The notes under the pieces: model-generated
What the model was told of the DNA's origin: nothing
The model's database searches: none
Seen by the model: the letters and a program-made list of their open reading frames with translations, nothing else
Part shown: positions 17,257-26,425 of the stretch, one piece after another
How positions within the stretch are numbered: position 1 is the first letter of the stretch
How the letters are laid out: each line of letters opens with the position of its first letter
Position numbers and translations under genes: made by a program
Origin: Geodermatophilus marinus
Lineage (GTDB): Bacteria > Actinomycetota > Actinomycetes > Mycobacteriales > Geodermatophilaceae
Direction of reading: 5' to 3'
DNA: 64,000 nt
Assembly: GCF_003428645.1 (NCBI RefSeq)
Contig: NZ_QVQH01000006.1
Span: 62,001 to 126,000, forward strand

Positions 17257-19728
17257 GTGCGACGCATCCTGGTCGGCTCGACCGCGTTCCTCACCGCGAC
17301 CGCCACCGTCCTGGTGCTCCCCGTCTACGCCGCCCCCGTCCCCGCCCCGCACCCCGTGGCCGCGACCACCGAGGAGCTCCCGATGGGGTCGGTGGAGGCC
17401 CCCGCCGCCGAGGCCGACGTGCAGGCGGGCACCACCGAGCCGGTGGACGGGCTCGCCGGCGACGCGCCCGTGCTGACCCTGCAGCAGCTCGACGTCGAGG
17501 AGTTCTCGCTCGTGGGCGTCACGTGGGCGCCCGACCCCGCCGTGACCGACACCCTCGTGCAGATCCGCGTCCGGGACGCCGACGGCTCCTGGGGCGCGTG
17601 GACCGAGCTGGAGGTCGAGGAGGCCCAGCAGAGCCCGGACGCCGACGCCGGCGCCGCACCCCGCGGCGGCACCGCGCCGCTGTGGACCGGGCCCAGCACC
17701 GGCGTCGAGGTGGAGCTCGTCACCCGGGCGGGGGCGGCGCCCACCGACGTGCAGGTCGACCTCGTCGACCCGGGGGACAGCGCGGCCGACGCCGCGCTCG
17801 AGACCCCGGCGATCACCGACACGGCCGACGCGGCCACGGCGATGCCGCCGGTCTACTCGCGGGCCCAGTGGGGGGCCGACGAGCACATCCGCACCTGGGA
17901 CCCGCAGTACGCGCCGACGATCAAGGCCGCGACGATCCACCACACGGCCGACAGCAACGCCTACTCGGCCGACGACGTGCCGGCCATCATGCGTTCGATC
18001 TACCGCTACCACGCGGTCAGCCGCGGCTGGGGCGACATCGGCTACAACGTGATCGCCGACCGGTACGGGCGGCTCTGGGAGGGCCGTTACGGCGGCCTGG
18101 CCAGCACGGTCGTCGGTGCGCACGCCGGCGGCTGGAACTCCGGGACGTTCGGGGTGTCCATGCTCGGCAACTACGAGCAGGCCGAGCCGCCGCGGGTGAT
18201 GCTCGACGCCGTCGCCGACATCATCGCCTGGAAGTTCTCGCTCTACGGGGTCGACCCCCGCGGCACCGCGACGATGACCGGGGGCGGGGGCACCTCCAAG
18301 TACCCGGCCGGCAGCACCGTCACGCTGCCCACCGTCTTCGCCCACCGGGACGTCGGGTACACGGCCTGCCCGGGCCGCTACGCCTACGCCCGCATGGCCG
18401 ACGTCCGGGCACGGGTCGCCGCGCAGGTCGACCTCAGCATGTCCGCGATCGAGCGGCGGTACGCCGCCGATGCGGGGCTGCGGTCCTGGCTGGGTGCCCC
18501 GGTCGGGAGCGAGCGCTCGGGCAACGGGTTCGCCTGGCAGGAGTACGAGCACGGGCGGCTGTACTGGTCCGCGGCCACCGGGGTCCGGTTCGTGCGGGGC
18601 GACGTGCTGGCCGCGTGGCTGGCCGCGGGCGGGCCGGGCGTGCTGGGCGTGCCGACCACCGACGAGGGCCCGGCCGGCGAGTGGGGTGCCTACCAGCACT
18701 TCAGCAAGGACGCGTCGATCTACTGGACGGCCGAGACCGGTGCGCAGGTCGTGCGCGGGGGCATCCGGAGCCGGTGGCTGGGCCTGCGGGCCGAGTGGGG
18801 GCTGGGCTTCCCCCGGACCGGGGAGGTCGCCGTCCCGGGCGTGCCCGGGGCCGTCGTGCAGGAGTTCGTCTCCGGGCGGGTGTTCTGGTCGCCGTCGACC
18901 GGCGCGCACCCGCTGCGGGGCGGGATCGGCGAGGCGTACACGGCCGGGGGCGGGCCGGCCCGCTTCGGCGTGCCCCTGGGTGGGGAGGTGACGGTCCGGA
19001 ACGGGGCCGCGACCCAGGAGTTCTCCCGGGGGTACTCGCTGGTGTGGACGACGTCGGGCGTGCGGCTGGTGGCCGGGGGCATCCGGGAGGCGTGGCTGGC
19101 GCGCGGCGGTGCCGACGGGGCCCTGGGGCTGCCGCGGGGCGACGAGGCCGACACCCCCTCCGGCGGGGGCCGGTTCAGCGCTTTCGCCGGCGGGACGATC
19201 GTGTGGTCGCCCACGTCGGGCGCCGTGGTGCTCACCGGCGCGATCGGGCGGCGCTGGGAGGCCGCCGGCGGGCTGGAGTCCTCGCTGGGCCTGCCGACCG
19301 GTCCGCAGCGGGCGACCTCCGGCGCGCCGGGCCAGCAGGTCCGGTTCCGGTCGGGGGCGGGCATCTACCAGACCACCGGCGCCTCGCACGCCTTCCTCGT
19401 CCGCGGCGGGGTCGGCGACCTCTGGACGGCCCTGGGCGGTCCGTCGGGGCTGGGCCTGCCGGTGACCGACGAGACGGCCTTCCAGAACCGGGCGGGCGTC
19501 TACCAGGTCTTCGCCCGCGGCAAGGTGATGTGGTCGGCGACCACCGGGGCGCACCCGGTGTACGGGGCGATCGGTGCGGCCTACGACAAGGCCGGGGCCG
19601 AGTGGTCCCGGCTGGGCCTGCCCACCCGTGGGGAGTACGCCGTCGCCGGCGGCACCCGCGCCGACTTCCAGCACGGCACCATCACCTGGAACGCCACCAC
19701 CGGCGCGGTGACCATCCGGTACCGCTGA
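17257..19728 (+). CDS. Secreted PGRP/amidase_2-type amidase with eight LGFP repeats
   Basis: An 823-residue exported protein predicted to cleave or bind the peptidoglycan stem peptide (N-acetylmuramoyl-L-alanine amidase, PGRP fold). A signal peptide occupies about residues 1-28. An N-terminal beta-rich region (to about 190) precedes the amidase/PGRP domain (about 200-395). Zn-ligand motifs are TIHHTADSN, FAHRDVGYTACPG, and the WEGRYGGLASTVVGAHAGG block. Eight LGFP repeats follow (for example GVLGVPTTDE, ARFGVPLGGE and SGLGLPVTDE) and probably anchor it to the wall. Unlike the LGFP protein at 7.6-9.7 kb, these repeats lack cysteine pairs. The GTG at 17257 has GGAGGA 7 nt upstream. Its nearest known relative in type is Rv3811. 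Confidence 0.92.
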   Translation: MRRILVGSTAFLTATATVLVLPVYAAPVPAPHPVAATTEELPMGSVEAPAAEADVQAGTTEPVDGLAGDAPVLTLQQLDVEEFSLVGVTWAPDPAVTDTLVQIRVRDADGSWGAWTELEVEEAQQSPDADAGAAPRGGTAPLWTGPSTGVEVELVTRAGAAPTDVQVDLVDPGDSAADAALETPAITDTADAATAMPPVYSRAQWGADEHIRTWDPQYAPTIKAATIHHTADSNAYSADDVPAIMRSIYRYHAVSRGWGDIGYNVIADRYGRLWEGRYGGLASTVVGAHAGGWNSGTFGVSMLGNYEQAEPPRVMLDAVADIIAWKFSLYGVDPRGTATMTGGGGTSKYPAGSTVTLPTVFAHRDVGYTACPGRYAYARMADVRARVAAQVDLSMSAIERRYAADAGLRSWLGAPVGSERSGNGFAWQEYEHGRLYWSAATGVRFVRGDVLAAWLAAGGPGVLGVPTTDEGPAGEWGAYQHFSKDASIYWTAETGAQVVRGGIRSRWLGLRAEWGLGFPRTGEVAVPGVPGAVVQEFVSGRVFWSPSTGAHPLRGGIGEAYTAGGGPARFGVPLGGEVTVRNGAATQEFSRGYSLVWTTSGVRLVAGGIREAWLARGGADGALGLPRGDEADTPSGGGRFSAFAGGTIVWSPTSGAVVLTGAIGRRWEAAGGLESSLGLPTGPQRATSGAPGQQVRFRSGAGIYQTTGASHAFLVRGGVGDLWTALGGPSGLGLPVTDETAFQNRAGVYQVFARGKVMWSATTGAHPVYGAIGAAYDKAGAEWSRLGLPTRGEYAVAGGTRADFQHGTITWNATTGAVTIRYR

Positions 19729-19743
19729 CCGGACGCCGACGCC

Positions 19744-19773
19744 GGAGGGCCCCGCTGCACGGCGGGGCCCTCC
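19744..19773. terminator. Bidirectional hairpin terminator between convergent genes
   Basis: A perfect 12-bp stem, GGAGGGCCCCGC paired with GCGGGGCCCTCC, closes a 6-nt loop. It lies midway between the stops of the LGFP amidase (plus) and the acyltransferase (minus), where it can end both transcripts. There is no T-tract. Confidence 0.7.
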
Positions 19774-19780
19774 GCCGTCG

Positions 19781-21097
19781 TCAGGCCGGGGTCGCCACCC
19801 GCTCGTCGCGCTCGGCGGCCGGCTGCGGCCCGCCCGCCGGCGGCGCCGCCGCGGCCCGCCGCGCGCGGTACCGGCCGGTCACCTGCCGGCCCAGGAGCTG
19901 ACCGGGCTTCTCCACCCAGTGGTAGGTGAGGACCGACGCCGCCAGGGTGAGGGCGAGCATCGTGGCGAACGCGGCCACCGGCGGGAGGGCCGGCCTCGGC
20001 AGCAGCAGCACCAGCGCGTGCACCAGGTAGACCGAGTAGCTGATCGTGCCGAGGTAGACCAGCACCCGGGGGTAGGCCCGACCGCGGAGCAGGAAGAGCG
20101 CACCGAAGACCAGGTACGCCGAGACGAACGTGCCCGCCTCGGTCCACCACTGCGGGGTGGCGCCGGTCGTCGCCTCGGGGGCGCCGACGTGGTAGCAGAA
20201 CTGCACGACGACGATGCCGACGACGGCGAGGCCGAACACCCCTGCGGCACCCCGCCCGTCCAGCTGCCCCACGTCGTACCGGTAGAGCGCGGTGCCGACG
20301 AACATCGAGGCCAGCAGCAGCAGCGCGAACCACAGGTCGTGCGGCCGGTTGAGGACCAGCAGCAGGACGGCGGCGGCGAGGACCAGGGCCACGAGCCGCT
20401 CGCGGCCGGCCAGCCGGGGGACGACGACCACCGCGGCGATCGCCAGCAGGCCGAGCACCACCGCCGGCCAGGACTGGATCTGCGTCTGCACGAGGAAGAA
20501 CGGGACGAGCGCGCCGCCGGCCACCAGGGCGGTCACGACCAGGCCGGTGGCGATGCCGGCCGAGCGGCGGTGCCAGCCCAGCATGAACAGCACGGTCATC
20601 AGCAGGTAGAAGACCATCTCGTAGCCGAGGGTCCAGGAGGCGCCGATGACCAGCGGCCGGGTCGTGAAGACCTGCAGCATCGTGGTGTTGAGCAGCGTGT
20701 CGGTGACCGGCCGGTAGCCCGCGCCGGGCGTGGCCCACGGGGTGGCGAAGGCCGCGACGGCGACCAGGAGCACCGCGAGGTACAGGGGGAAGAGCCGGAA
20801 CACCCGGCCGATCCAGAACTCCGCGAGGTCCCCGCGGCGCTCCATCGACGCCGGGATGATGAACCCGCTGCAGAGGAAGAAGACGAGCACGCCGAACTCG
20901 CCGGGCCGCCACCAGGTGTGCGAGAAGACGACTACCTCGGGCCAGACGTGCTCGGCGAGGTGCTGGACGGCGACGACGAGGGCCGCGACGCCGCGGAGGG
21001 CGTCGAGGAACTCCAGCCGGCCGTTGCGCGAGCGCGCGGCGTGCACCCGGTCGCCCGCGTGCGTCGCCGGGGCCACCGTCTCGGGGGTCGTCGTCAC
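19781..21097 (-). CDS. Acyltransferase 3 family membrane O-acyltransferase
   Basis: A 438-residue protein with about ten membrane helices, of the OafA/YrhL acyltransferase-3 family. These enzymes acetylate or otherwise acylate surface glycans using cytoplasmic acyl donors. The N-terminal RLEFLDALRGVAALVVAVQH carries the family's RGxAA motif and the likely active-site His. FFLCSGFIIPASM and RVFRLFPLY are the next conserved blocks. The end, ISYSVYLVHALVLLL and VEKPGQLLG, is also typical. A GTG at 21097 with GAGGAG 5 nt upstream fixes the start. The neighbouring polysaccharide locus suggests a glycan target. Confidence 0.9.
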   Translation of the reverse strand: MTTTPETVAPATHAGDRVHAARSRNGRLEFLDALRGVAALVVAVQHLAEHVWPEVVVFSHTWWRPGEFGVLVFFLCSGFIIPASMERRGDLAEFWIGRVFRLFPLYLAVLLVAVAAFATPWATPGAGYRPVTDTLLNTTMLQVFTTRPLVIGASWTLGYEMVFYLLMTVLFMLGWHRRSAGIATGLVVTALVAGGALVPFFLVQTQIQSWPAVVLGLLAIAAVVVVPRLAGRERLVALVLAAAVLLLVLNRPHDLWFALLLLASMFVGTALYRYDVGQLDGRGAAGVFGLAVVGIVVVQFCYHVGAPEATTGATPQWWTEAGTFVSAYLVFGALFLLRGRAYPRVLVYLGTISYSVYLVHALVLLLPRPALPPVAAFATMLALTLAASVLTYHWVEKPGQLLGRQVTGRYRARRAAAAPPAGGPQPAAERDERVATPA

Positions 21098-21320
21098 AGG
21101 GCTCCTCACGCTCAGGGGTCGGACCGGCCCGGCTGCGCGCGATCGGTCGGCTCGGGCACCGGCCCGGCGGAACACCCCGCTCCGACCCGGGGGCGGCATC
21201 GGAGGAGGACGCTACCGGGACAGACCGGTCCGTCCCGTCGCCGACGGGGTGGCTGGTTCTCCCGGTACGGGAGGTGCGAAATGCTCCGTCTGGGGCCGCC
21301 GGCGCCGCCCCGGGACGCAG

Positions 21321-21356
21321 CGAGGCCCCGGCACCTGGTCGGGTGCCGGGGCCTCG
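21321..21356 (-). terminator. Strong hairpin ending the 26.3-21.4 kb minus-strand operon
   Basis: CGAGGCCCCGGCACC pairs perfectly with GGTGCCGGGGCCTCG (15 bp) around a 6-nt loop. It starts 10 bp beyond the stop of the last glycosyltransferase gene of the minus-strand operon. Confidence 0.75.
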
Positions 21357-21366
21357 GTCGGCGGGG

Positions 21367-22803
21367 TCAGCCCGGCGTGGTGGCGCCGGGTCCGCCCGCC
21401 GACGGGGTGGACCGACCACCGCTCGCCGCCGGGGTCTCCTCCCGGAGGCGCTGGATCTCGGCGGCGACGACGTCGAGGCTGTTGGCGGTCGCGGCCTGCA
21501 GCTGGTCGACCCGGGACGCCAGCGGCAGGATCAGCCACCCGGTCAGCCGCTGGACGAGCCGCTTGACCACGGGCGCTCCCGGCCGGGTGGACGTCGCCGG
21601 CGGGACGACGTACGGCGGCAGGCGCCGGACCATCCCCGCGGTGCGGTCGACCGGGGTCGCGCCCTGCGCCCGGCCGGGGCCCTCGACGGCCCGGAGGGCC
21701 CGGGCGGCGCTGCCCCGGACGAGCGCCGCCCGGGCGGAGACCGTCGCCTGCAGGTCCGCCCACCCGATGTCGTCGGTGATGTCGGTGCCGACGTCGCCGA
21801 GCCGCAGGGAGACCTGCGCGGCGGCGGCCATCTCGGCGAGGAGGGCCGCGTCGTCGTCGACGAAGACGACGTCGCGCCCCCCGGCCTGCTGCTCCAGCCC
21901 GCCGACCCGGGTGGCGATCACCCGCCGGTCGAAGAGGGCGGCCCGCTCGAGCACCCCGGAGGACCAGATCTCCCGGTAGGGGAGGACGACGGTGTCGGAG
22001 GCGAGGATCCACCGGTCGAACAGCTCGTCGGAGACGTACCCGGTGTGCAGCCGGGCCCCCTGGGTCTGGTCGGTCAGCAGTTCCAGTTCCGCGAGGTGGG
22101 CGAGGAACTCCGGCTCGTCGAGCCGGGTCGAGCCGACCACGTCCAGCCGCGCCCGCGGGGCGTCGAGCGCGGCGAAGGCACGGACGGCCCGGTCGAAGCC
22201 CTTGTGCCGCTGGATGAAGCCGATGCAGAGGAACACGAACTCGTCGGGAGCGATGCCGAGCGAGGCCCGGGCCTCCTCCCGGCTCATGGCCGTCCGCCGC
22301 CGGAAGGACCGGCCGTGCTGCTCGACGCGGGTCCGGCCGATGTCGACCGGCACCGCCTCGAGGAACGCGTCCCGCTCGCGCTCGGAGTGGAACACCAGGG
22401 TCGCCCGCGAGAACGCGGCCCGTGCGGCCCGGCGGCGGGAAGGCGAGCGCAGGACCTCGGCGTACTCGTACTCGTGCACCCAGACCTCGACCTCGGGCAC
22501 GAGCCGGAAGACACCGGCCATCGCGAGGTCGATCGACGAGCGGTCGACCACCGAGCTCGACCGGTAGAAGAAGGCCGGGTGCCACTGGATGACGATCTTG
22601 TCGAAGCCGCGGGCGCGGCGGGCCAGGGCCGCCCAGGCCCGCGGACCGGCCATGAAGTCGATGTGCAGGTGGGCCGCGGACGGCTGGGGGGACACCACCA
22701 CCACGTCGTGCCCCTGGCGCATCAGGTCGGCGACCGCCTGGGCGGCGTAGTTCGCGATGCCGTCGCGCTGCGGCGGGTAGGGGCTGATCACCAGGATGCG
22801 CAT
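21367..22803 (-). CDS. GT4-type glycosyltransferase with C-terminal helical tail
   Basis: A 478-residue GT-B enzyme beginning RILVISPYPPQRDGIANYAA, typical of GT4 enzymes that extend surface glycans. The donor domain starts near residue 195 (FLCIGFIQRHKGFDRAVRAF). LPYREIWSSGVLERAALFDR stands where the E-x7-E motif is found. About 100 residues after the catalytic fold form a basic, partly helical tail (KRLVQRLTGWLILPL, then DQLQAATANSLDVVAAEIQ). Such amphipathic tails can tether enzymes to membrane or partners; that is inference. The ATG shares its A with the preceding stop (TGATG). Confidence 0.88.
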   Translation of the reverse strand: MRILVISPYPPQRDGIANYAAQAVADLMRQGHDVVVVSPQPSAAHLHIDFMAGPRAWAALARRARGFDKIVIQWHPAFFYRSSSVVDRSSIDLAMAGVFRLVPEVEVWVHEYEYAEVLRSPSRRRAARAAFSRATLVFHSERERDAFLEAVPVDIGRTRVEQHGRSFRRRTAMSREEARASLGIAPDEFVFLCIGFIQRHKGFDRAVRAFAALDAPRARLDVVGSTRLDEPEFLAHLAELELLTDQTQGARLHTGYVSDELFDRWILASDTVVLPYREIWSSGVLERAALFDRRVIATRVGGLEQQAGGRDVVFVDDDAALLAEMAAAAQVSLRLGDVGTDITDDIGWADLQATVSARAALVRGSAARALRAVEGPGRAQGATPVDRTAGMVRRLPPYVVPPATSTRPGAPVVKRLVQRLTGWLILPLASRVDQLQAATANSLDVVAAEIQRLREETPAASGGRSTPSAGGPGATTPG

Positions 22804-24083
22804 CAGGCGCCGCCTCCCGTCCGCGCGGCGCCGACCCGGTCCGCCACCGGCGGCGCCCCGCCGGCCGCGCCGGTGGGCGGCGGGGTCCAGTCGACGATCG
22901 ACCGCTCGATCCCGTCGAGCACGGTGTCCCACTGGTAGCGGGACAGCACGTACTCCCGCCCCCGCCGGCCCATCTCGTCGGCGATCCGCGGGTGCCCGAG
23001 CAGGACGGCGAGGCTCTCGGCGAACTCGGGGGCGTCGTCGTACAGGAGGCCGCCGCGGCTGGTCTCGACGTGGTGCCGCACCACGCCGCCCTCGCCGATG
23101 CCGACCACCGGCCGACCCGCCAGCCAGGACTCCATGATGGTGCGGGAGAACGCCTCGTAGCGGGACGGCTGCACGTACGCCAGCGCACCGGCGTAGGCGT
23201 CGTCGCGCTCGTCGTCGGGCAGGAAGCCGACGTCCACGACGCGGTCCTCCAGGCCCTGCGGGGGGCGGACCTCCCCGGCGCCCATGGTCACCAGCGCCAG
23301 GTCCAGGCCACGCCCGAGCACGGCCGTCCGGAAGTGCTGGAGGAGCTCGTCCCAGCCCTTGGCGCCCTCGCGGCGCCCGGCGTAGAGGACGTAGGGCCGG
23401 GTGATCCCGTACCTGGCTCGGAAGGCCTCCGGGTCGTAGCCGGAGGGGACCTCCACACCGCACCCCACCACGGCGTGCGGGGCCAGCTGCGGGAAGAGCC
23501 GGTGGGCCAGGTCGTGCTCGGGCTCGGTCTGCAGGAAGAGCCCGGCGACCCCGGACAGGAGCGGGCGGTAGATCTCCTGGTAGGCGGCCGGCTCGTCGTG
23601 CAGGCAGGTCCACAGCAGGGACCGCTCGGGTGCCACCTGCGAGCAGGCGTAGGAGGGCCAGAACAGGTAGGGGCCGAAGACCAGCGCCCGGTACCGCTCC
23701 GCGTGCAGCAGCAGGTGGTGGTACAGGCCCGGGACGCGGACGTCGTCGTTGATCCACCGCTCCTGCTCGGTCAGCGTGAGGCGGTCGCCGGCGAGCATGC
23801 GGTGGCCCAGGTCGGAGCGCTCGGTGCCGGGCGTCGACTTGACCGCCTCGAACCGGCGCACGGTCAGCCCGTCCTCGACGCGGCACCCGACCGGCTGGTC
23901 GTTGGTCCAGCTGAAGTAGTCGGTGGCCGCCGTGGTCAGGACCTCGACGTCCCACCCGCGGCCCTGCAGGCCCTGGGCGATGTGCCGGAGGACGATCTCG
24001 GCACCACCGACGATCTCCGGGCCGAACCGGGCGGGGACGACCGCCACGCGACCGGCGCGGTCGACAGCTCCCACCGTGCTCAT
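22803..24083 (-). CDS. GT4-type glycosyltransferase
   Basis: A 426-residue GT-B glycosyltransferase. The N-terminal half carries FGPEIVGGAEIVLRHIAQGL, and the donor half PYVLYAGRREGAKGWDELLQ near residue 225. The motif RYEAFSRTIMESWLAGRPVV near residue 310 has paired acidic residues for the nucleotide-sugar. The ATG at 24083 overlaps the Wzt stop by 4 bp (ATGA), and its own stop overlaps the next glycosyltransferase by 1 bp. Sitting between an ABC exporter and another GT4 gene, it most likely builds the exported glycan. The sugar is unknown. Confidence 0.9.
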   Translation of the reverse strand: MSTVGAVDRAGRVAVVPARFGPEIVGGAEIVLRHIAQGLQGRGWDVEVLTTAATDYFSWTNDQPVGCRVEDGLTVRRFEAVKSTPGTERSDLGHRMLAGDRLTLTEQERWINDDVRVPGLYHHLLLHAERYRALVFGPYLFWPSYACSQVAPERSLLWTCLHDEPAAYQEIYRPLLSGVAGLFLQTEPEHDLAHRLFPQLAPHAVVGCGVEVPSGYDPEAFRARYGITRPYVLYAGRREGAKGWDELLQHFRTAVLGRGLDLALVTMGAGEVRPPQGLEDRVVDVGFLPDDERDDAYAGALAYVQPSRYEAFSRTIMESWLAGRPVVGIGEGGVVRHHVETSRGGLLYDDAPEFAESLAVLLGHPRIADEMGRRGREYVLSRYQWDTVLDGIERSIVDWTPPPTGAAGGAPPVADRVGAARTGGGA

Positions 24084-25273
24084 CGGACCTCGACCTCCGG
24101 CTCGAGGTAGACCGGCCCGACCTGCTGGCGGTCGGAGTAGACCTTGAAGTTCGCCACTCTGTTCTTCCTCGCGTACTCGATGCCCTCGCGGCTGTGGACC
24201 GCCACGGTGAGGTGGTAGTGCCCCTCGCCCAGCGTCAGCTCGGGGATGCGGAAGCGCACCGTGCGGTGCCCGGTGACGGGCTCCAGGTGCCGGCCCAGCA
24301 TGCTGCTGTTGACCCCGTAGCAGAGCTGGTCGAGGTGGTTCTCGATCGCGATCCCGCTCACCCAGTCGTCGGTGCGGCTCGCCGAGGCGACGTCGAACTC
24401 GAAGACGCAGGGCTGGCCCGGGGTCAGCCGCGAGATCGGGGCGCCGGAGGTGTCCAGCAGCCGGACGTCGCCGATGGACATCGCCCCGTTGCCCTCCTCG
24501 GCGTCGGGGATGTCCCGCGCGGCGGCCTCGGTCACGGCCTGTTCCTGCCAGGTGTCGCGGATGATCCGCACGGCCTCCACGGGGTCGCCGTCGACCACCG
24601 TGCGGCCGTGGTCCAGCAGGACGACCCGGTCGCACAGCTCCCGGACCAGGTCCAGCCCGTGGGTGACGAAGACGATCGTGCGACCCTCCCGCTGGAAGGT
24701 CTTGATCTTGTCGAGGCACTTGCGCTGGAAGGCCTCGTCGCCGACCGCGAGGACCTCGTCGATGAGCAGGATCTCGGGGTCGACGTGGATGGCCACCGAG
24801 AAGGCGAGGCGCACGTACATCCCGGACGAGTAGAACTTGACCTGGGTGTCGATGAACTTCTCGATGCCCGAGAAGGCGACGATGTCGTCGAAGTACCGGT
24901 CGGTCTGCTGCCGGCTCAGGCCGAGGATCGCGGCGTTGAGGTAGACGTTCTCCCGGCCGGTGAGGTCCCCGTGGAAGCCGGCGCCGAGCTCCAGCAGGGC
25001 GGCCATGCGCCCGCGCCGGCGCACCGATCCCTCGGTCGGCGTGAGGATCCCGCCGACGACCTTCAGCAGGGTCGACTTGCCGGAGCCGTTGTGCCCGATG
25101 AGGCCGAGCGTGGTGCCGGCCGTCACGTCGAAGCTGACGTCCCGCAGGGCCCAGAAGTCCGTCGTGTTCGACCGGGTGGTCCTCCGGTTGACGACCATCT
25201 CCTTGAGCGACTTGTTGGAGTTGATCCGGAAGCGCTTGCTGACGTTCTCGACGCTGATGACCGTGGGGTTCAC
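24080..25273 (-). CDS. wzt: ABC transporter ATPase for polysaccharide export, Wzt with C-terminal domain
   Basis: A 397-residue ATP-binding subunit of an O-antigen-type exporter. Walker A is GHNGSGKST (near residue 63), the signature YSSGMYVRLAF (near residue 144) and Walker B ILLIDEVLAVGDEAF (near residue 165). The NBD ends near residue 245 and is followed by a beta-rich domain of about 150 residues (GAPISRLTPGQPCVFEFDV onward). This resembles the Wzt C-terminal domain that recognises the modified non-reducing end of the glycan. The GTG start directly abuts the permease stop. The C-terminal domain separates this exporter from the galactan Wzt at 33.5 kb, which lacks it. Confidence 0.93.
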   Translation of the reverse strand: MNPTVISVENVSKRFRINSNKSLKEMVVNRRTTRSNTTDFWALRDVSFDVTAGTTLGLIGHNGSGKSTLLKVVGGILTPTEGSVRRRGRMAALLELGAGFHGDLTGRENVYLNAAILGLSRQQTDRYFDDIVAFSGIEKFIDTQVKFYSSGMYVRLAFSVAIHVDPEILLIDEVLAVGDEAFQRKCLDKIKTFQREGRTIVFVTHGLDLVRELCDRVVLLDHGRTVVDGDPVEAVRIIRDTWQEQAVTEAAARDIPDAEEGNGAMSIGDVRLLDTSGAPISRLTPGQPCVFEFDVASASRTDDWVSGIAIENHLDQLCYGVNSSMLGRHLEPVTGHRTVRFRIPELTLGEGHYHLTVAVHSREGIEYARKNRVANFKVYSDRQQVGPVYLEPEVEVR

Positions 25274-26272
25274 TCAGAGCTCCTGGGCGAAGTCGCCCTG
25301 CACGCGGGCGAAGTAGCGTTGCGCCAGCCACAGGAGACCGGCTCCGACGAGGAGCAGCACACCCAGGCGGGGCCAGAGGTCGGCCTGGAACATGTACTCG
25401 GGGCCCATGGTGTAGAACGCGCGCTGGAACGCGGCGATGACGTTGAGCATGGGGTTGGCCAGGTAGGCGGTCAGCAGGGCCTGGTGCCCGTTGGCCGCGA
25501 ACGCGTTGAGCGGCAGGGTGATCGCGTAGACGATCGGCACCAGCCAGAACAGGGCGAGCAGGATGACCTCGATGAGGTGCTGGAGGTCGCGCAGGTACAC
25601 GGTGGCGGCGGCCAGGAACAGGCCGAGCGCGGTCGCCCACACGATGCAGACCACCAGCGCCAGGGGCACGAGGGCGAGGTCCCAGGTCGGGGTCACCCGG
25701 TGGCCGGTGACCGCGGCGAGGCCGAGGGCCAGCAGCAGCACCACCAGCTGGAAGAGGAAGTTGACGATCGAGGCCCCGACGACCGACAGCGGGAAGATCT
25801 CCCGGGGGAAGTAGGTCTTCTTCAGCAGGCCGCCGTTGCCGACGATGCTGCCGGTGGAGCCGCCGACGATGTCGGTGAACAGCCCCCAGACGACCAGGCC
25901 CGAGAAGATGAAGATCGCGTAGGCCGGCTGGGTGTTGCCGAGGAACAGCGTGAACGCCACGTAGTAGATGACCAGCTGGATCATCGGTCGGACCAAGGTC
26001 CAGAAGAAGCCGAGGACGGAGTCCTTGTACTTCACCTTGAGCTCTTTTCGCACCAGCTGTGCCAGCAGGCCCCGGTAGGACCAGATGTCCCTGACGTCAC
26101 TGGAGAAACCACCGAGGAATGGCCGCCGGGCGTGCACGACCGTCATCGGCAGTTGCGCCACGTCGACGTCGGTGTGGCCGCGGTGCTCCAGCGTCGTGGC
26201 GGTCGACTCCCGGTTGCGCGGCTTCTCCGGGGACGTTCCTGCAGGCAGGGGCGTCGCGGTGGTGGAAGGCAT
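25274..26272 (-). CDS. wzm: ABC transporter permease for polysaccharide export, Wzm
   Basis: A 332-residue ABC-2 permease with six membrane helices after a cytoplasmic N-terminal tail of about 70 residues. RGLLAQLVRKELKVKYKDSV is the amphipathic entry helix typical of Wzm, followed by LGFFWTLVRPMIQLVIYYVA. It forms the channel with the abutting Wzt for lipid-linked glycan export. The ATG at 26272 has only a weak ribosome site. It is the first gene of the minus-strand operon wzm-wzt-GT4-GT4 and is divergent from the methyltransferase gene, with 153 bp between. Confidence 0.92.
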   Translation of the reverse strand: MPSTTATPLPAGTSPEKPRNRESTATTLEHRGHTDVDVAQLPMTVVHARRPFLGGFSSDVRDIWSYRGLLAQLVRKELKVKYKDSVLGFFWTLVRPMIQLVIYYVAFTLFLGNTQPAYAIFIFSGLVVWGLFTDIVGGSTGSIVGNGGLLKKTYFPREIFPLSVVGASIVNFLFQLVVLLLALGLAAVTGHRVTPTWDLALVPLALVVCIVWATALGLFLAAATVYLRDLQHLIEVILLALFWLVPIVYAITLPLNAFAANGHQALLTAYLANPMLNVIAAFQRAFYTMGPEYMFQADLWPRLGVLLLVGAGLLWLAQRYFARVQGDFAQEL

Positions 26273-26425
26273 GCGGATCCTGTTCTGACGGCGGGAGACG
26301 GCTCCGGGGGGTGTCGGGCGGTCCGCGATGGTCGCCGTGTCCGTCGGCCGTCGAGGGTAGCCGGGGGGAAGATGACACCCGGCCCGTCGAGCGAGTGCGG
26401 CGGGTCACCGACACGAGGAGGCGAT

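Noticed and set aside
17160..19901. Second-phase open frame across the LGFP amidase
   Set aside because: Arg-rich shadow translation; the amidase frame has clear zinc-ligand motifs and repeats.
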